A stretch of DNA of 64,000 nucleotides from Rana temporaria (lineage: Eukaryota > Chordata > Amphibia > Anura > Ranidae): contig NC_053492.1 in NCBI RefSeq assembly GCF_905171775.1, positions 326,642,720 to 326,706,719 on the forward strand, written 5' to 3'. The notes under the pieces are model-generated. The model saw only the letters and a list, made by a program, of their open reading frames with translations, searched no databases and had not been told where the DNA came from. The translations under genes were made by a program, and so were the position numbers. Numbering within the stretch: the first letter of the stretch is position 1; each line of letters opens with the position of its first letter. Positions 21,080 to 32,530 of the stretch are shown one piece after another.

Positions 21080-21720
21080 ACGATCAGGGGGTTAAACCTT
21101 CATTGGGTTATATACGGCAGTTGCCCTGATGCTATAAACAACAAACTAACCAGCGTCACCCGTAACACTTATGCGGTGATCACTGGTGAAAGGGTTAACC
21201 AGGGGGGCAATCAGGGGGTTAAAACCTTTATTAGGTAATATATGGGGGTACCTGACGCTTTATAAAAACCTGGCGGCAAACCTAAATAACTAACTGGCTA
21301 ACCTGCGTCACCAGTGACACTTATACGGTGATCACTGGTAAAAGGGTTAACTCTAGGGGCAATCAGGGGTTAAAACCTTTATTTAGAAAATGTATGTGGG
21401 TACCTAACACTATAAAAACCTGGCAGCGAACCTCAAAAAATAACTAGCTACCTAGCGGCACCAGTGACACTAATACAGCGATCAGAAAAACGATCGCTTA
21501 GTGACACTGGCAATAGGGGGTGAAAGGGTTAACTAGGGCGGTGATCAAGGGGTTAAACCTTTATTAGGGGAGGAAGGGGGCTACCCTGGACCTAAAGGGG
21601 CCTAAGGATAATGTCCCTAACACTTTTTTCTGTCACAAATGACACTAAATGCAGTGATCAGAAAATAAATGATCACTGCAATCAGTGACACTGTGACAGG
21701 GGGCTGGGGGGGGTGATCTA
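21080..21720 (+). repeat. piggyBac subterminal degenerate tandem repeats
   Basis: Anchor ATCAGGGGGTTAAA recurs at about 21084, 21210, 21362 and 21545, with GACACTTATACGGTGATCAC and TATAAAAACCTGGCGGC between. Spacing is 126-184 bp. It lies between the transposase start and the right end, a plausible transposase-binding or promoter region. Confidence 0.7.
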
Positions 21721-22053
21721 GGGGGTTTATGTGCCTGTGTGTACTGGTGTCAGTGTGGTGCTTGGTGCAACTCACTGTTAGATGTCTTCTCTCCTCTGTG
21801 TCGGACGAAAAGACCGACACAAGGATAAATGACATCACTTCCTCTAGCTGTGTTTACAGTTACACAGGCAGAGGTGGGCAGAGGCGGAAGATGATTCACT
21901 GGATCGCTCCCAGAGTCCACGGAACCGCCGCATGTACCGGGGGGGGGGTCCCGATCGGACCCCTGACCCACGTCTAGGCAGGCACATACAGGTACGTACA
22001 TGCGCCTGTCCGTGCCATTCTGCCGACGTATATCTACATGCGGCGGTCGTTAA

Positions 22054-22350
22054 TGTGAGATCTCGGATCAAAAAGACCTCAGATCTTACATTTACACTTA
22101 AAAGCAATAGAAAATAAACTAAAAATGGTCCTTTTAAGGCCAGAGGGTGGAGGGTCGAGTGGGGGATATCGCTCCCTCAATCGTCTCCACTGCTACCGAT
22201 GGATCCAGTAAGCGTCAGAGATGACCGGGACGCAGCGGGAGGGGGGCACCTCTCCCTCTGCCAAAAAAGTGATCTCGCCGCAGAGACCACTTTTATCGCA
22301 AAGCGGACCGCCAGCCGTTGAAATAAATACTGGGGGTTATGGAAGCTACG
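22054..22350. other. Unassigned repeat-like stretch
   Basis: Contains the inverted pair TGTGAGATC...AGATCTTACA at 22053-22092 and a GTGATCTC/GAGACCAC pair near 22268-22290. No coding. Confidence 0.35.
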
Positions 22351-22847
22351 TACAGTGCCTAGCAAAAGTATTCACCCCCTTGGCATTTTTCGTGTTTTGT
22401 TGCCTCACAACCTGGAATTAAGATGGATTGTTTGAGGATTTGCATCATTTAATTTACAGAACATGCCCATAACGTTGAATAAATCTGAGCTTTTTGCCCA
22501 TTCCTCCTTGCAACACTGCTCCAGCTCCTTCAAGTTGGATGGTTTGCGCTTGTGAACAGCAATCTTTAAGTCTGGCCACAGATTTTCTAATGGATTGAGG
22601 TCTGGACTTTGACTAGGCCATTCCAACACATTGACATGTTTCCCCTTAAACCACTCAAGTGTTGCTTTAGCAGTGTGTTTGGGGTCATTGTCCTGCTGGA
22701 AGGTATACCTCCATCCTAGCCTCAAATCACATACAGAGTGGTACCGATTTTGCTCAAGAATATCCCTGTATTTAGCACCATCTATCTTTCCCTCAACTCT
22801 GACCAGTTTCCCAGTCCCGACTGCTGAAAGGATTTTTTCCCTATGCT
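22351..22847 (-). mobile_element. Tc1-like transposon fragment
   Basis: Starts with the TIR TACAGTGCCTAGCAAAAGTA, then TTCACCCCCTTGGCA. It contains the C-terminal half of a Tc1-family transposase on the minus strand and ends abruptly near 22847 next to CR1 sequence. The other TIR and the DNA-binding half are missing. Tc1-like elements with this terminus are widespread in fish and frogs. Confidence 0.85.
22405..22725 (-). pseudogene. Tc1-like transposase C-terminal fragment
   Basis: The frame contains FQQDNDPKHTAKATLEWF, VLEWPSQSPDLNPLENLWPD and ELEQCCKEEWAKS. These are the second catalytic Asp block (QDNDPKH) and the third-residue block (SPDLNPLENLW, D/E at the DD34E position) of Tc1 transposases. 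The first Asp and the paired HTH domains lie in the missing part. In translation it ends with a variant tail after EEWAKS. Cannot be active alone. Confidence 0.88.
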
Positions 22848-22856
22848 AGGGTCACC

Positions 22857-24349
22857 AGTAAGGCATTTGCATATCGCTATCATATCTCCTTTCAATCATC
22901 TCTTCTCCAGAGAGAATACGTTTAATGCGTGTAGTCTTTCCCCATAACTGTAGTCCTCTAGTCCTTTATTGGTTTTGTTGCCCTTCTCCGGACTCTCTCA
23001 ATTTCCAGCACATCCTTCTTGAGGACTGGTGCCCGGAACTGGACAGCATACTCAAAATGCGGCTGGACCAGAGAGACCTGTAGAGTGGTAGAATAATCAT
23101 TTTATCCCTTGAATATATCCCCTTTTTAATGTATGTTAATATTCTGCTGGCTTTGTTTGCAGCATGACATTGCTAAGCCTGTCATTTACTAGAACCCCCA
23201 GATATTTTCCCAACCTTGATTCCCCCAGTGGTTCTTTACCTAGCGAGTAACTTGCACTCATATTTTTAGCACCCGAATGCGTTACTTTACATTTTTCAAT
23301 ATTAAACCTCATTTGCCATGTCGTTTCCCAACCTATTTGATTGAGGTCTTGTAAGTTTTCCACATTTTTCTGTGAAGTTATTGCCCTGCTTAGCTTTATA
23401 TTGTCAGCAAACATGGAGCTTGAGCTATTTGTACCAACCTCCATATAAATTAAACAAAATTGGTCGCAAGACAGATCCTTGGGGGATCTCACTTACCACA
23501 CCAGACCATTCTGAGTACTCACTATTCATCACCACCCTTTGGACATCCCCCTGTAATCAGGTATCTATCCAGGGACATACCTTATGGTCCATGCCGACAC
23601 ACCTCAGTCTTTGACAAATCCAGATATACCACAACCACAGGCCTACCTTTATCTAAGATGGCAGCTCACTTCCTTATAGAATGTTAACAGATTAGTCTGG
23701 CAAGAACGATCCTTCTTAAATCCATGCTGATTGCTACTAATGATACTGTTTCCATTAGCAGATTCTTGGATATAGTCCCTTATCATCCCTTCCAATGGTT
23801 TACAAACTATTGATGTTAGACTGACTGGCCTGTAGTTTGCAGGGATATGTCTCTGCCTTTTTTTAAATATTGGTAACACGTTGGCTTTTCTCCAATCATC
23901 TGGCTTCATTCCAGTGAGTAAACTATCCATATAAATTAGGAACAACGATCTGGCTATCACCTGACTGAGTATTTTAAAGACTGTCGGGTATAAGCCATCT
24001 GGTCCTGGTGATTTGTTTGTATTAAGTTTTTCAAGTCTATTTCTAACACTGGCTTCTGTTAGCCACAAGGGTGTATTCTGTGATTTGTTAACAATAAAGT
24101 ATTGCTTACTATATTTCCTTTGTGAAAACTGAGGAAAATAATGCATTCTTGTCTTTTGTAACTAAATTCCCTTCATCATCTCTTATGGGCCAATATGCTC
24201 TAGCTGTTAATATATAAAAAAAAAATGTCCTGGGATTTTAATTACTCTCCTCCGCTATGTGCCCTTGTGGTCTATTTCATCAGCCCTGATTGTGCTCTTA
24301 CATTTCTTATTGCTTTCATTGTAGTGTAGGAATGCTGACACTGACCCCT
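22857..24349 (-). pseudogene. CR1-type LINE reverse transcriptase pseudogene
   Basis: Minus strand. The frame 24146-23649 gives RNRLEKLNTNKSPGPDGLYP, DWRKANVLPIFKK, NYRPVSLTSIVCKPLEGMI and SSNQHGFKKDRSCQTNLLTF, the early CR1 RT motifs. The segment 23492-23136 carries SSSMFADNIKLSRAI, CKVTHSG and LGKYLGVLVNDRL. The catalytic FADD box reads FADN. Below 23136 the translation continues with RPHFEYAVQF and KDVLEIERVRRRATK, the CR1 C-terminal region. Frames change between these blocks and stops are present. The upstream end is cut by an L1 insertion whose 13 bp TSD starts at 24350. The endonuclease part of a CR1 in the same orientation resumes beyond it (27028-28275), so both may be one disrupted copy. 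Confidence 0.85.
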
Positions 24350-24668
24350 CAGCCTTATATTTATTTTTTTCTGTTCAAATTTTTTATTGAAAATAAAGAA
24401 CAAAGAGTAATATGACAAACATTTTTGGATGAAACGATAAAGGAAATATAATGGTACATCTTGGATATGATGGATACAATCATAACAGCAAGATCATTTA
24501 AGTAGAGACAACTTGTAAGCAAACAGTACATTTTAAAGGGTGTCGTTATAACGAGAGCTACTGGGGACATATTAACTAGGGGCAAATAAATCTAAAATAA
24601 AAAAGAAAACGACTCCATTCCAAGAGCAGTGCAAAATAATAATTTGTACTCTGTAGGTTCAAGATTAA

Positions 24669-25149
24669 AGTGGGGGTTCACCCGAAAAACACATTTTTAA
24701 CATTAGATTGAGGCTAATTGTGGGAAGCACAATCGGGTGTTTTTTTTTTAAATCAATGCAGTACATACCGTTTTAGAGATAGATGTTCCGGGCTTCCGGG
24801 TATGGTCTGCGGGACTGGGCGTTCCTATTTGATTGACAGCCTTCCGACTGTCGCATACAGCGCGTCACAAGTTGCCGAAAGTAGCCGAACGTTGGTGCGC
24901 AGGCGCCGTATAGAGCCGCACCGACGTTCGGCTTCTTTCGGCAACTCGTGACACACTGTATGCGACGGTCGGAAGGCTGTCAATCAAATAGGAACGCCCA
25001 GTCCCGCAGACCATACCCGGAAGCCGCGGAGAACATCTATCTCTAAAACGGTATGTACTGCATTGATTAAAAAAAAAAAACACCCAATTGTGCTTCCCAC
25101 AATTAGCCTCAATCTAATGTTAAAAAAAAAATTCGGGTGAACCCCCGCT
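24669..25149. mobile_element. TTAA-flanked palindromic MITE
   Basis: TTAA at 24665-24668 and 25150-25153. Ends AGTGGGGGTTCACCC and GGGTGAACCCCCGCT. The whole element folds back on itself, with paired blocks including CAGCCTTCCGACTGTCGCATA and GAACGTTGGTGCGCAGGCGCC-type centre sequence. It shares arms with the MITE at 40901-41416. Confidence 0.88.
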
Positions 25150-25503
25150 TTAAGAAACCGTAAGCTAAATAAGGGCAGTAAATCACAGTACTGCCCTTGT
25201 GCTCACAGGTAAGGTGTTTTAACATGGGGACAAGAAAATCCAGAGAAAGGGGAGCGTGGAAAGAGAGATAGAAAAGTAAGAGCTAGAAGCAAAAAGGAAA
25301 GGAGGAAAGAAGAGTAGAAGAAAACGATGTCGGCGTGGTCGCACAGACCCCCGAAGGGTCATAGTGTCAAACTGAGATATCATCTCAACTTTCACGGGGT
25401 AAGTAAGGTAGCATCAAAATCAGGGGGGAGAAAGTTCTCCACCCAAGGGTTCCAAACCCTGTTGTGCTGGGGGACTCGGCCTAAAATTATTGCTTCAGTC
25501 TTA

Positions 25504-26865
25504 CTATGGATCATGGGTCACTCTATTTTTCACTTCAGCTATATGGAGTTTAGGGGTCTTCCAGGCCCTGGCTATAGTTTGTTTAGCGGCCGTGGTTAAT
25601 TGGAGGAGAAGGCGAACCTGGGCCCTAGTGTAGTCTCTATCAACATGATTTAGTAGGGCCAAAGATGAATCAGGGAGGAGAGTATCATGCAATAGTGTAG
25701 AGGCCATATGAAATATCATTATCCAAAATTGTTGTACAATAGGACAAAACCACCAAATATGCGCATGAGTACCTCTCTCCCCACAGCCTCGGAAACATAC
25801 AGGTGGGTAGGAAGGTAAAAATTTGGATATCCTAGCGGGGACTAAGTACCACCGCATGAGCACTTTATAATTGGCCTCTAAGGCTATCACATTTTGAGTG
25901 GAAGCTTTAGTGCAGGCCCACACATTCGCCCAGTCATCCGATTCCAGTTACAAATACAAGTTACAAATATTTTCGTAAAAGGACATACCGTCAAATGAGG
26001 GACGAACACCTGTCACTGTTCGAGTAAAATTAGCTATTTGAAGGTAGCGGAAGTATTCAGCAGAGGGTAATTTAACCTGGGCCTGGAGTTCCAGGAAAGT
26101 TTTGAGAGTAGTTTTATTCACTACATCACAGATCCGGCGTAACCCTGTCTGGGACCAAAGCCGAAAAGATTCCGGTTCAGTGAAAGCAGGGTAAAAACGT
26201 GGGTGGCCAAAAATCGAAAGTAACGGGGTATGGGTAGAAACTAATTGAAAAGGGCCACGTAAGGTATCGCAAATTTTGAGCGAATGACGCTTAATCGGAT
26301 TTGTAATAGGAGTACGGATCGACGGGGGTAACCACAATAGATTGTAGACTAATAAAGGAGAAATGTCTATAGCCTCCAAGCTGACCCATATTGGAATTTC
26401 AGTGGACGCATGAAGCAAGGTGATCTGGGCCAGCTGGGAGGCTTGATAGTAGCGAAGAAAATTGGGAATCCCAAGTCCTCCACTAAGTCTATTGCGGAGA
26501 AGAATAGATCTAGATACCCTACGTTTAACAGGACCCCATATGTATTTGAACACCCGGGACTGGACAGTCCGGTGAAAATAAGTTGGGACAGCTATCGGCA
26601 AGACTCTATAGAGGTATAATAGCTTAGGAAGCAGGGACATTTTGACAGCAGCCACTCGCCCCAACCACGAAACACACAATGGTTTCCAAGAGTCCAACAG
26701 GGATGATAGCTGTGACAACATAGGGAGATAGTTAGACCTGAAGAGAGAAGCAGGGTCACTAGTCAGGTTTATACCTAGGTATGGTAGAGAAGAAGTGGAC
26801 CAGGTAAAGGGGAAATATTCTTGAAGATGGGCTACCTCCCAGGGGAGAGACACATTGAGAGCCAA
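25504..26865 (-). pseudogene. L1-type ORF2 C-terminal pseudogene
   Basis: Minus-strand frame from 26865: FTWSTSSLPYLGINLTSD, LLDSWKPLCVSWLGRVAAVK and LLPKLLYLYRVLPI follow the RT domain, as in L1/Tx1-type ORF2. After an in-frame TAA near 25947 the same frame continues with ESDDWANVW, VIALEANYKVLMRWYLVPAR and the Cys-rich CFRGCGERGTHAHIWWFC zinc knuckle. Compared with the related ORF2 at 61-64 kb (ANYKVLTRWYSVPARV, CFRGCSDTGTYHRIWWLC), about 40-60 residues are missing between these two parts. The catalytic RT motifs lie upstream of the truncation point and are absent. Confidence 0.88.
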
Positions 26866-27027
26866 CGATTTAGATTGATTGACTTCTAGGCCAGAGATTT
26901 TAGCAAATTTTCAGAGGATTTGTAATAGATTTGGGAGGGTTAAACGGGGGAAGTTACAAATAGAAGTGCATCGTCCGCAAACAGGCAGATTTTATGAGAA
27001 GTAGAAGCAATTTCCAGCCTTATATTT

Positions 27028-28275
27028 TTTGAAGGCCTTTTGTTTCTTTTTTATTAAATTTTCAGCTATAGTTTAGCCACACAGGTTTAATCTTGGCTCT
27101 TTTATATACATTGGAATGCAGCCAATACCTTTATTTAATATGTTCTTGAAAGCACTCCCATTTTTCCCTGAGGCCCCGTACACACGGTCGGTTTGGTCTG
27201 ATGAGAATGAACCGAAGTTCATTTTCATCGGACCAAACCGACCGTGTGTATAGGCTATCGGTCTGTTTTCCTTCGGTCCAAAATTTTAAAACATGCTTCA
27301 AAACCGAACCGATGGACCGCTTCCCCATCGGACCAAACCGATGGTTAGTACAGAAAAGCATCGGTTCAAAACCTGCGCATGCTCAGAATCAAGTTGACGC
27401 ATGCTTGGAAGCATTGAACTTCATTTTTTTCAGCACGTCGTGTGTTTTACGTCACCGCTTTCTGACCCGATCGGATTTTGAACTGATGGTGTGTACACAC
27501 ATCAGGCTGTCAGTGGTGAACCGATGAAAACGGTCCGTCAGACCATTCTCATCGGTTTTGTCCGACCGTGTGTACGGGGCCTGAGTGTTTCTTGGATTTT
27601 ATCCCATTTAATATTGTGCAGCACAGAGCGCAGTTTAGGGAAGTCTGCTCCTTTGAAATTCAGTGTACTTGTATTACTCTTGTGCTTTTTTTTCATCTGG
27701 TTTATACTGAATGTAATTAAAGTGTGATTGCGGTTTCCTGAGTTGCCCCCATGTTTTTACATCCACGATCAGGTCTGTGATATCTGTAATCAGTGGGTAA
27801 TCAGTGGGTCCAGTAATACATTCTCTCTCGTAGGTGCATTTACCAAATGACCCATGAAATTGTCCTGCAAGACATTTAGGAAATTGCGAGCCTTAGATGA
27901 AAGAGCAGTTCTTTCCGCCCATTTGATATCTGGATAATTGAAATCCCCCATCAATTACATTGCCCTGTCGTCCTGACATTCCTAACTGTGACAGGAGGTC
28001 AGAGTCCTCATCTTTCAGGTTAGGGAGCCTGTATCATATGCCAACAATTACTTTCCCATTAGTTTTCTGCCCTTTGGGGCTCCAACCACAAGGATTCCAC
28101 TTCCTCTCTTGATGCATAAGGTTCACTTGCAAATCCTTTTTGATGTACATGCACACCCCTCCCCCTATTCTAACTGCCGTTTCTCTAAGATATAGGGAGT
28201 ACCCCTGAACAGTTGCCAACCAGTCATGTGAGCTGTCAAACCAAGTTTCTGATATTCCCTCAAAACATTGTCAGA
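27028..28275 (-). pseudogene. CR1-type LINE endonuclease fragment split by a Harbinger MITE
   Basis: Minus-strand translation includes TWFDSSHDWLATVQGYSLYL, RIGGGVCMYIKKDLQVNLM, KGRKLMGK-type sequence and GDFNYPDIKWAERTALSS (in a shifted frame). These are the CR1 endonuclease SETW, GGGVCMYI and GDFNYPDI motifs. Several frameshifts and stops. A 410 bp Harbinger MITE (27172-27581) sits inside. Orientation and order fit the upstream half of the CR1 at 22857-24349. Confidence 0.75.
27172..27581. mobile_element. PIF/Harbinger-type MITE, TGA target duplication
   Basis: Termini GGCCCCGTACACACGGTCGG and the inverted CCGACCGTGTGTACGGGGCC. Flanked by TGA at 27169-27171 and 27582-27584, a 3 bp TNA-type duplication as used by PIF/Harbinger. 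Internally built of GGTTTGGTCC/GGACCAAACC repeats. Relatives sharing only the ends are at 31082 and 47507. Confidence 0.85.
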
Positions 28276-29135
28276 CTGCTTTTTTTTTACAGCTCTAGCC
28301 ACCCGGACCATCTCTGTGTACACAGCAATACAGCTATGATCCATCAGAACTGAATTGCCGTGTACTAGGACAGGGAGGATCCCGACAGCAGGACATGGTT
28401 GGACATACTAGGCAAGCCCGATATACACTGATGACATTTTTTGGGCGTGACTAGCATGCAACTGGTTATTTATTGTGGTTCTCCAAGACAACTAGTACAG
28501 GATGGACATAAATAATTACAGATGTGTAGACTTCTTAAAATGCAATAAGCTGGTCGAAACATATTTCACTGGTTTTGCTAATTGAATCAAGCATAGTGAA
28601 TTAAATGTCTCAGGTCACTTTTCATTATGGGTTTCACGATAAACAAGGTTTTTACAATAATGAAAAGACCCAGAAAGGGGAAAAAAGGGCAATCACACTA
28701 GATTTTTGTACTCCAGTGTTTCTCAACCTTTTTTCAGTCATGAAACCCTTTGAAAGTATATTCAGCATCAAGATACCCTAGTCTAAGGATAGGTTTACAC
28801 TAATACAGGTGGTCCTGGGGGCAGGAATCGCAGCTGTTCCTGCACCCGCAACCATCCACAACTAAAACGTGCTGCTCTTTACAGATGCATGGGACTGCCA
28901 CTCATTCTTAATTGCACCCCCACACATATATAAAAACAGTTAATTTGCAAATGTGGCAATTGCTGGGAATTTGCATGGTGCTTTTGTACCATGTGATTTC
29001 TCTGCCACTGTGGCTTAAAAATGGTGCAGGAACCTTTTTCCTGCATTAACCTTTTTGCTGCCAGGCCCTGTTCTCCCCTTTAAAACTCAGTGGCAGGACC
29101 ATTTTGCATTTTTTCCATTGCTTTTTTTATTATTT
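28276..29135. other. Unassigned AT-rich stretch
   Basis: No gene seen. A CCAGTGTTTCTCAACCTTTTT block near 28712 is a common dispersed vertebrate repeat motif; nothing else is recognised. Confidence 0.35.
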
Positions 29136-29525
29136 CCTTACAGCTTTCAGGGTTTGTAAAAGACCACCCAAACCATATATTTTCTGAAAGCACACAACCT
29201 GTATAATAAAAAGAAGGGGCTACTAATTTTTATCACCATGCGATTTTTGTGAAAATGTTTATCAAAGCAATATTTTTGCTGAAAATACACTAAATTCATT
29301 ATTAGCCAATAAAAACTCAGCAAATTTTACAAATTTCCTACCAAATAAAAAAGCTTAACTTGTATTGAGTTAATAAATAACAAATGTGTAAAAGAATAGG
29401 GAAAAGGGAATGGGAGTAATTTGCGCTTAGTAAGGAATGTATATTAATAAAACAATTAAGATAGGGTCCTGAGAAGGACGTCCTGCTGCTAAACACTACA
29501 ACTTAGATATAAAGTGTAAAGAAAA

Positions 29526-30386
29526 ATGTGCAAAAACAGTGTAGCGCTGGACAGCATATACCACATAAGTATCTAAAGCAACAGGTGTAAACAATGTTAA
29601 TCTATAAGTGGTAACAATCTTTTGAAACTTAATTCAATATGTGAATACACAACAGCTATAAATGCATAGGTTGTTATAACACTGTGCCAATCATTATGGC
29701 ACTGAGCATAAATTACTTATAAATATCAACAGATGAATAAACAGTGTAAAATAAAGTGACCAATTCAGCATATGAGGTGCAAAACAAAAAGAGTCCACAG
29801 AAAAAAGCTGGAAGTTCACAGAAAAAAGCTGGGAGTTATTAGCCCCTTCCAATGCAGGTGATGAAAAGATGCAAACAATGAAAGTCCAATTAGGAGATCC
29901 ACAGGTGAGAAAGGAGGGAGATTTCAGACATAAGTGGCCCGACACCAGTAGAAATAAAGGCTTACCAGAAAGCCTGTGACTAATCCCTTTCAGGAACAGT
30001 CTAAACCATGGGTCTTCAAACTACGGCCCTCCAGGTGTTCAGGAACTACAATTCCCATCATGCCTAGTCATGTCTGTGAATGTCAGAGTTTTGCAATGCC
30101 TCATGGGATGTGTAGTTCCGCAACAGCTGGAGGGCCGTAGTTTGAGGATCCCTGGTCTAAACAGTCATAGCAGGAAATTCTGATCCTTTGGGGTGTCAGG
30201 AACGAATCCGGATCTCTCCACAGATTATAATCCACAGCTCCTCATAGGGTTAACCACTGCTTCCAAATGGAACTTGCATAGATGTATGTGAGCGTGTGTT
30301 TATCAAACACCATTGTTTACACCTGTTGCTTTAAATACTTATGTGGTATATGCTGTCCAGCGCTACACTGTTTTTGCACACAATAA
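29526..30386. mobile_element. Inverted-repeat element with ~75 bp arms
   Basis: The arms GTGCAAAAACAGTGTAGCGC...ACAGGTGTAAACAATG (29529-29600) and its complement (30312-30386) are nearly identical. The GCGCTACACTGTTTTTGCAC end resembles Penelope-like terminal sequence in this window. A hAT MITE (30007-30154) is nested inside. No ORF. Confidence 0.65.
30007..30154. mobile_element. hAT-type MITE with perfect 8 bp TSD
   Basis: Same family as 1669-1816 (CATGGGTCTTCAAACTACGG ... GATCCCTG). Flanked by GTCTAAAC at 29999-30006 and 30155-30162. Confidence 0.92.
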
Positions 30387-31081
30387 ATAACAAATATTTG
30401 TAAATTTGAATTTTTTTAATTTTTCACTTAGAGCTTTAAGAGTGTGTAAAATACCCCCCCCCCCCACAACCATATATTTTCTGAAAGCACATGACCAGTA
30501 GAATAAAAAGAAGGTGTTAATACTCTTAGTTACATGATCTTATCTTCCTACCTTGACTCTCTACGTTTGCAATACCAATAGCTGAAATCATAGCTCCTGT
30601 TATACATGTTAAAAATATTGCTTCGTATGATGCTCCTTACTTTACCTCTTATCTCACACTTTTCACCAGAGAAGCTTTATTATTACTCTATTTTCTCATT
30701 GAATTGTATAAACACGTACTGTATGCTATAATTGTACAACCTTTTTTATATTTTGGAAAACATAATAAAATATTTTAAATGAAAAAAGAAGGTGTTGCTG
30801 ATTTTTAAGGCCCTGTGACCGTTGCGCAAATGTTTATCAAAACAATATTTTTTGCTAAAAATACAATAAAATAATTAACAGTTAAAAACGCAGCAAATTT
30901 TACAGATTTCCTGCAAAATTCCTACTAAATATAAAAGCTTAACCTGTGTTAAGCTAATAAATAACCAATATTTGTAAAATTTTAAATTGTGCATTTTTGC
31001 AAAATGGTGAAAATCGAAAGCACACAAAAAATGTAAATATCCAAATGTCTCAAAAAATCTGAAGGTTTTCATATTCCCTTA

Positions 31082-31572
31082 GGCCCCGTACACACGAGAG
31101 GATTTATCCGCAGATACGGTCCAGCGGACCGTATCCGCGGATAAATCCTCTCGAGGATTTCAGCAGATTTCTCTGCGATGGAGTGTACACACCATCGCAT
31201 TGAAATCCGCGCTGAAATCCTCTGGCGATGATGTGTCGCGCCGTCACCGCTATTATGACGCGGCGACGGGCGCGACGCTGTCATATAAGGAATTCCACGC
31301 ATGCGTCAAATCATTACGACGCGTGCGGGGAATCCCTTTGGACGGATGGATCCGGTGAGTCTGTACAGACGAGCGGATCCATCCGTTGGAATGGATTCCA
31401 GCAGATGGATTTGTTGTGCATGTCAGCAAATATCCGATCTGCTGGAATCCATCCCAGAGGAGATTTCTCCGCGGAAACAGATCCGCTGGCGTGTACACAC
31501 CATAGGATCTATCCGCAGAAACCCATTTGCTGGGATTTATCTGCGGATGGATTCTATCGTGTGTACGGGGCC
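31082..31572. mobile_element. PIF/Harbinger-type MITE, TTA/TCA target
   Basis: Termini GGCCCCGTACACACGAGAGG and the inverted CGTGTGTACGGGGCC. Flanks TTA (31079-31081) and TCA (31573-31575), a 3 bp duplication with one change. The empty site can be read from a sister repeat at about 32340 (CCCTTACAGCTTTCAG), supporting insertion at TTA. The interior contains GGATCCATCCG/CAGCAGAT repeats in both orientations. Confidence 0.85.
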
Positions 31573-31985
31573 TCACAGCTTTCAGATTGTGCAAAAGACC
31601 CCCCTAACCCATACATTTTCTGAAAGCACATGACCAGTAGAATAAAAAGAAGATGCTACTGATTTTTAAGGCCCTGAGATATGTGCGCAAATGTTTCTCA
31701 AAACAATATTTTTTCAAAAAAATACTCTAAAATCATAATTAGCAGATACAAACATAGCAAATGTTACAGAATTCCTAAATTAATAAATAACAAATATTTG
31801 TAAATTTAAAACTATACATTTTCTGAAAGTAGAATAGAAAGAAGGTGCTACTGATTTTTAAGGTCTCATTATATTTGCGCAAATGTTTATCAAATCAATA
31901 TTTTTGCTACAAATATCATTACAAGCATATACAAACATACATTTTTACAAAATTCCTGCTAAATACCTACTAAACATAAAAGCTA

Positions 31986-32219
31986 GGGGAGGGGCGCTGC
32001 AACCTGGGTAAAGGGGTAGTTTGTTTTTATTGTTTTGTTTTCCTTTTTGCCATCTTATTTTTTTTTTCAAGGTGGAATGTAATGTATAATGACACTTTTT
32101 TTCTGTTGATGTGGTTGTATTTATGAAATGGGAAAAGAGTTAATGAAGAAACATAATAATATTGACGAATGTAAATGTAGACACGATAGAAAAAAATAAA
32201 AACGTACTTAAAAGAAAAT
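31986..32219 (+). mobile_element. LINE 3' end insertion, severely 5'-truncated
   Basis: Bounded by ATAAAAGCTA at 31976-31985 and 32220-32229 (10 bp). It ends in an A-rich tail (AAAAAAATAAAAACGTAC...). The body (GATGTGGTTGTATTTATGAA) looks like a LINE 3' UTR. No coding. Confidence 0.65.
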
Positions 32220-32530
32220 ATAAAAGCTAAACCTGTATTAAGTTCATAAATAAATTGTGCCTTTTTTGTAAAATGCTGAAAATCTAACATATGCAAAAGA
32301 TCTAAATAATCAAATTTCTCGAAAAATCGAGGTGGTTTTCATTTTTCCCTTACAGCTTTCAGAGTTTGCAAAAGACCCCCAAAACCATATATTTTCTGAA
32401 AGCACGTGAAAAGAGGAATAAAAAGATGGTTATACTGATTTTTAAGACCATGCAAATGTTTATCAAATTGCTATTTTTACTGAAAAAAACACTAAAATCC
32501 TTATCCTTATTCTTAAATCAGGTCAATAGG

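Larger units (their letters stand above)
17204..22049 (-). mobile_element. Decayed autonomous piggyBac element
   Basis: The left end CCACTTGAAGAC follows CTAA (probably mutated TTAA, 17200-17203). The right end falls at TTAA 22050-22053, where the terminal few bases of the expected TIR are lost but GTGCCATTCTGCCGACGTATA is retained. It encloses a minus-strand transposase pseudogene (18676-20631) and, on the promoter side, degenerate subterminal repeats (21080-21720). Its left-end sequence to about 17650 is shared with the relics at 1-479 and 4430-5219. Confidence 0.75.
24363..27014 (-). mobile_element. 5'-truncated L1-type LINE inserted in CR1
   Basis: Flanked by the direct repeat CAGCCTTATATTT at 24350-24362 and 27015-27027 (13 bp), the size expected for target-primed reverse transcription. 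The T-run just inside the left end is the poly(A) side of a minus-strand insertion. The insert carries the end of ORF2 and a 3' UTR into which a TTAA palindromic MITE (24669-25149) has jumped. Excision joins CR1 sequence on both sides. Confidence 0.85.
29136..32530. repeat. Dispersed tandem copies of an AT-rich repeat, interrupted by insertions
   Basis: The block CTTACAGCTTTCAG...GCAAAAGACC...CATATATTTTCTGAAAGCAC recurs near 29139, 30425, 31574 and 32349, with a partial copy near 31810. Downstream shared parts are AAATGTTTATCAAA and TAAGCTAATAAATAACAAAT. Copies are separated by an inverted-repeat element (29526-30386), a Harbinger MITE (31082-31572) and an L1 3' fragment (31986-32219). No coding. 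Confidence 0.7.

Noticed and set aside
22857..23130. Host exon resembling a reverse-transcribed mRNA
   Set aside because: Minus-strand translation matches the CR1 C-terminal region, so it is LINE sequence.
28535..28585. GGTCGAAACATATTTCACTGG as hammerhead half-site
   Set aside because: GAAAC is present but no CTGANGA lies upstream at a reasonable distance.
29455..29510. Possible further hammerhead (CCTGAGAAGGACGTCCTGCTGCTAAAC)
   Set aside because: The core lacks G8 of CUGANGA and has no GAAA; too degraded to call.
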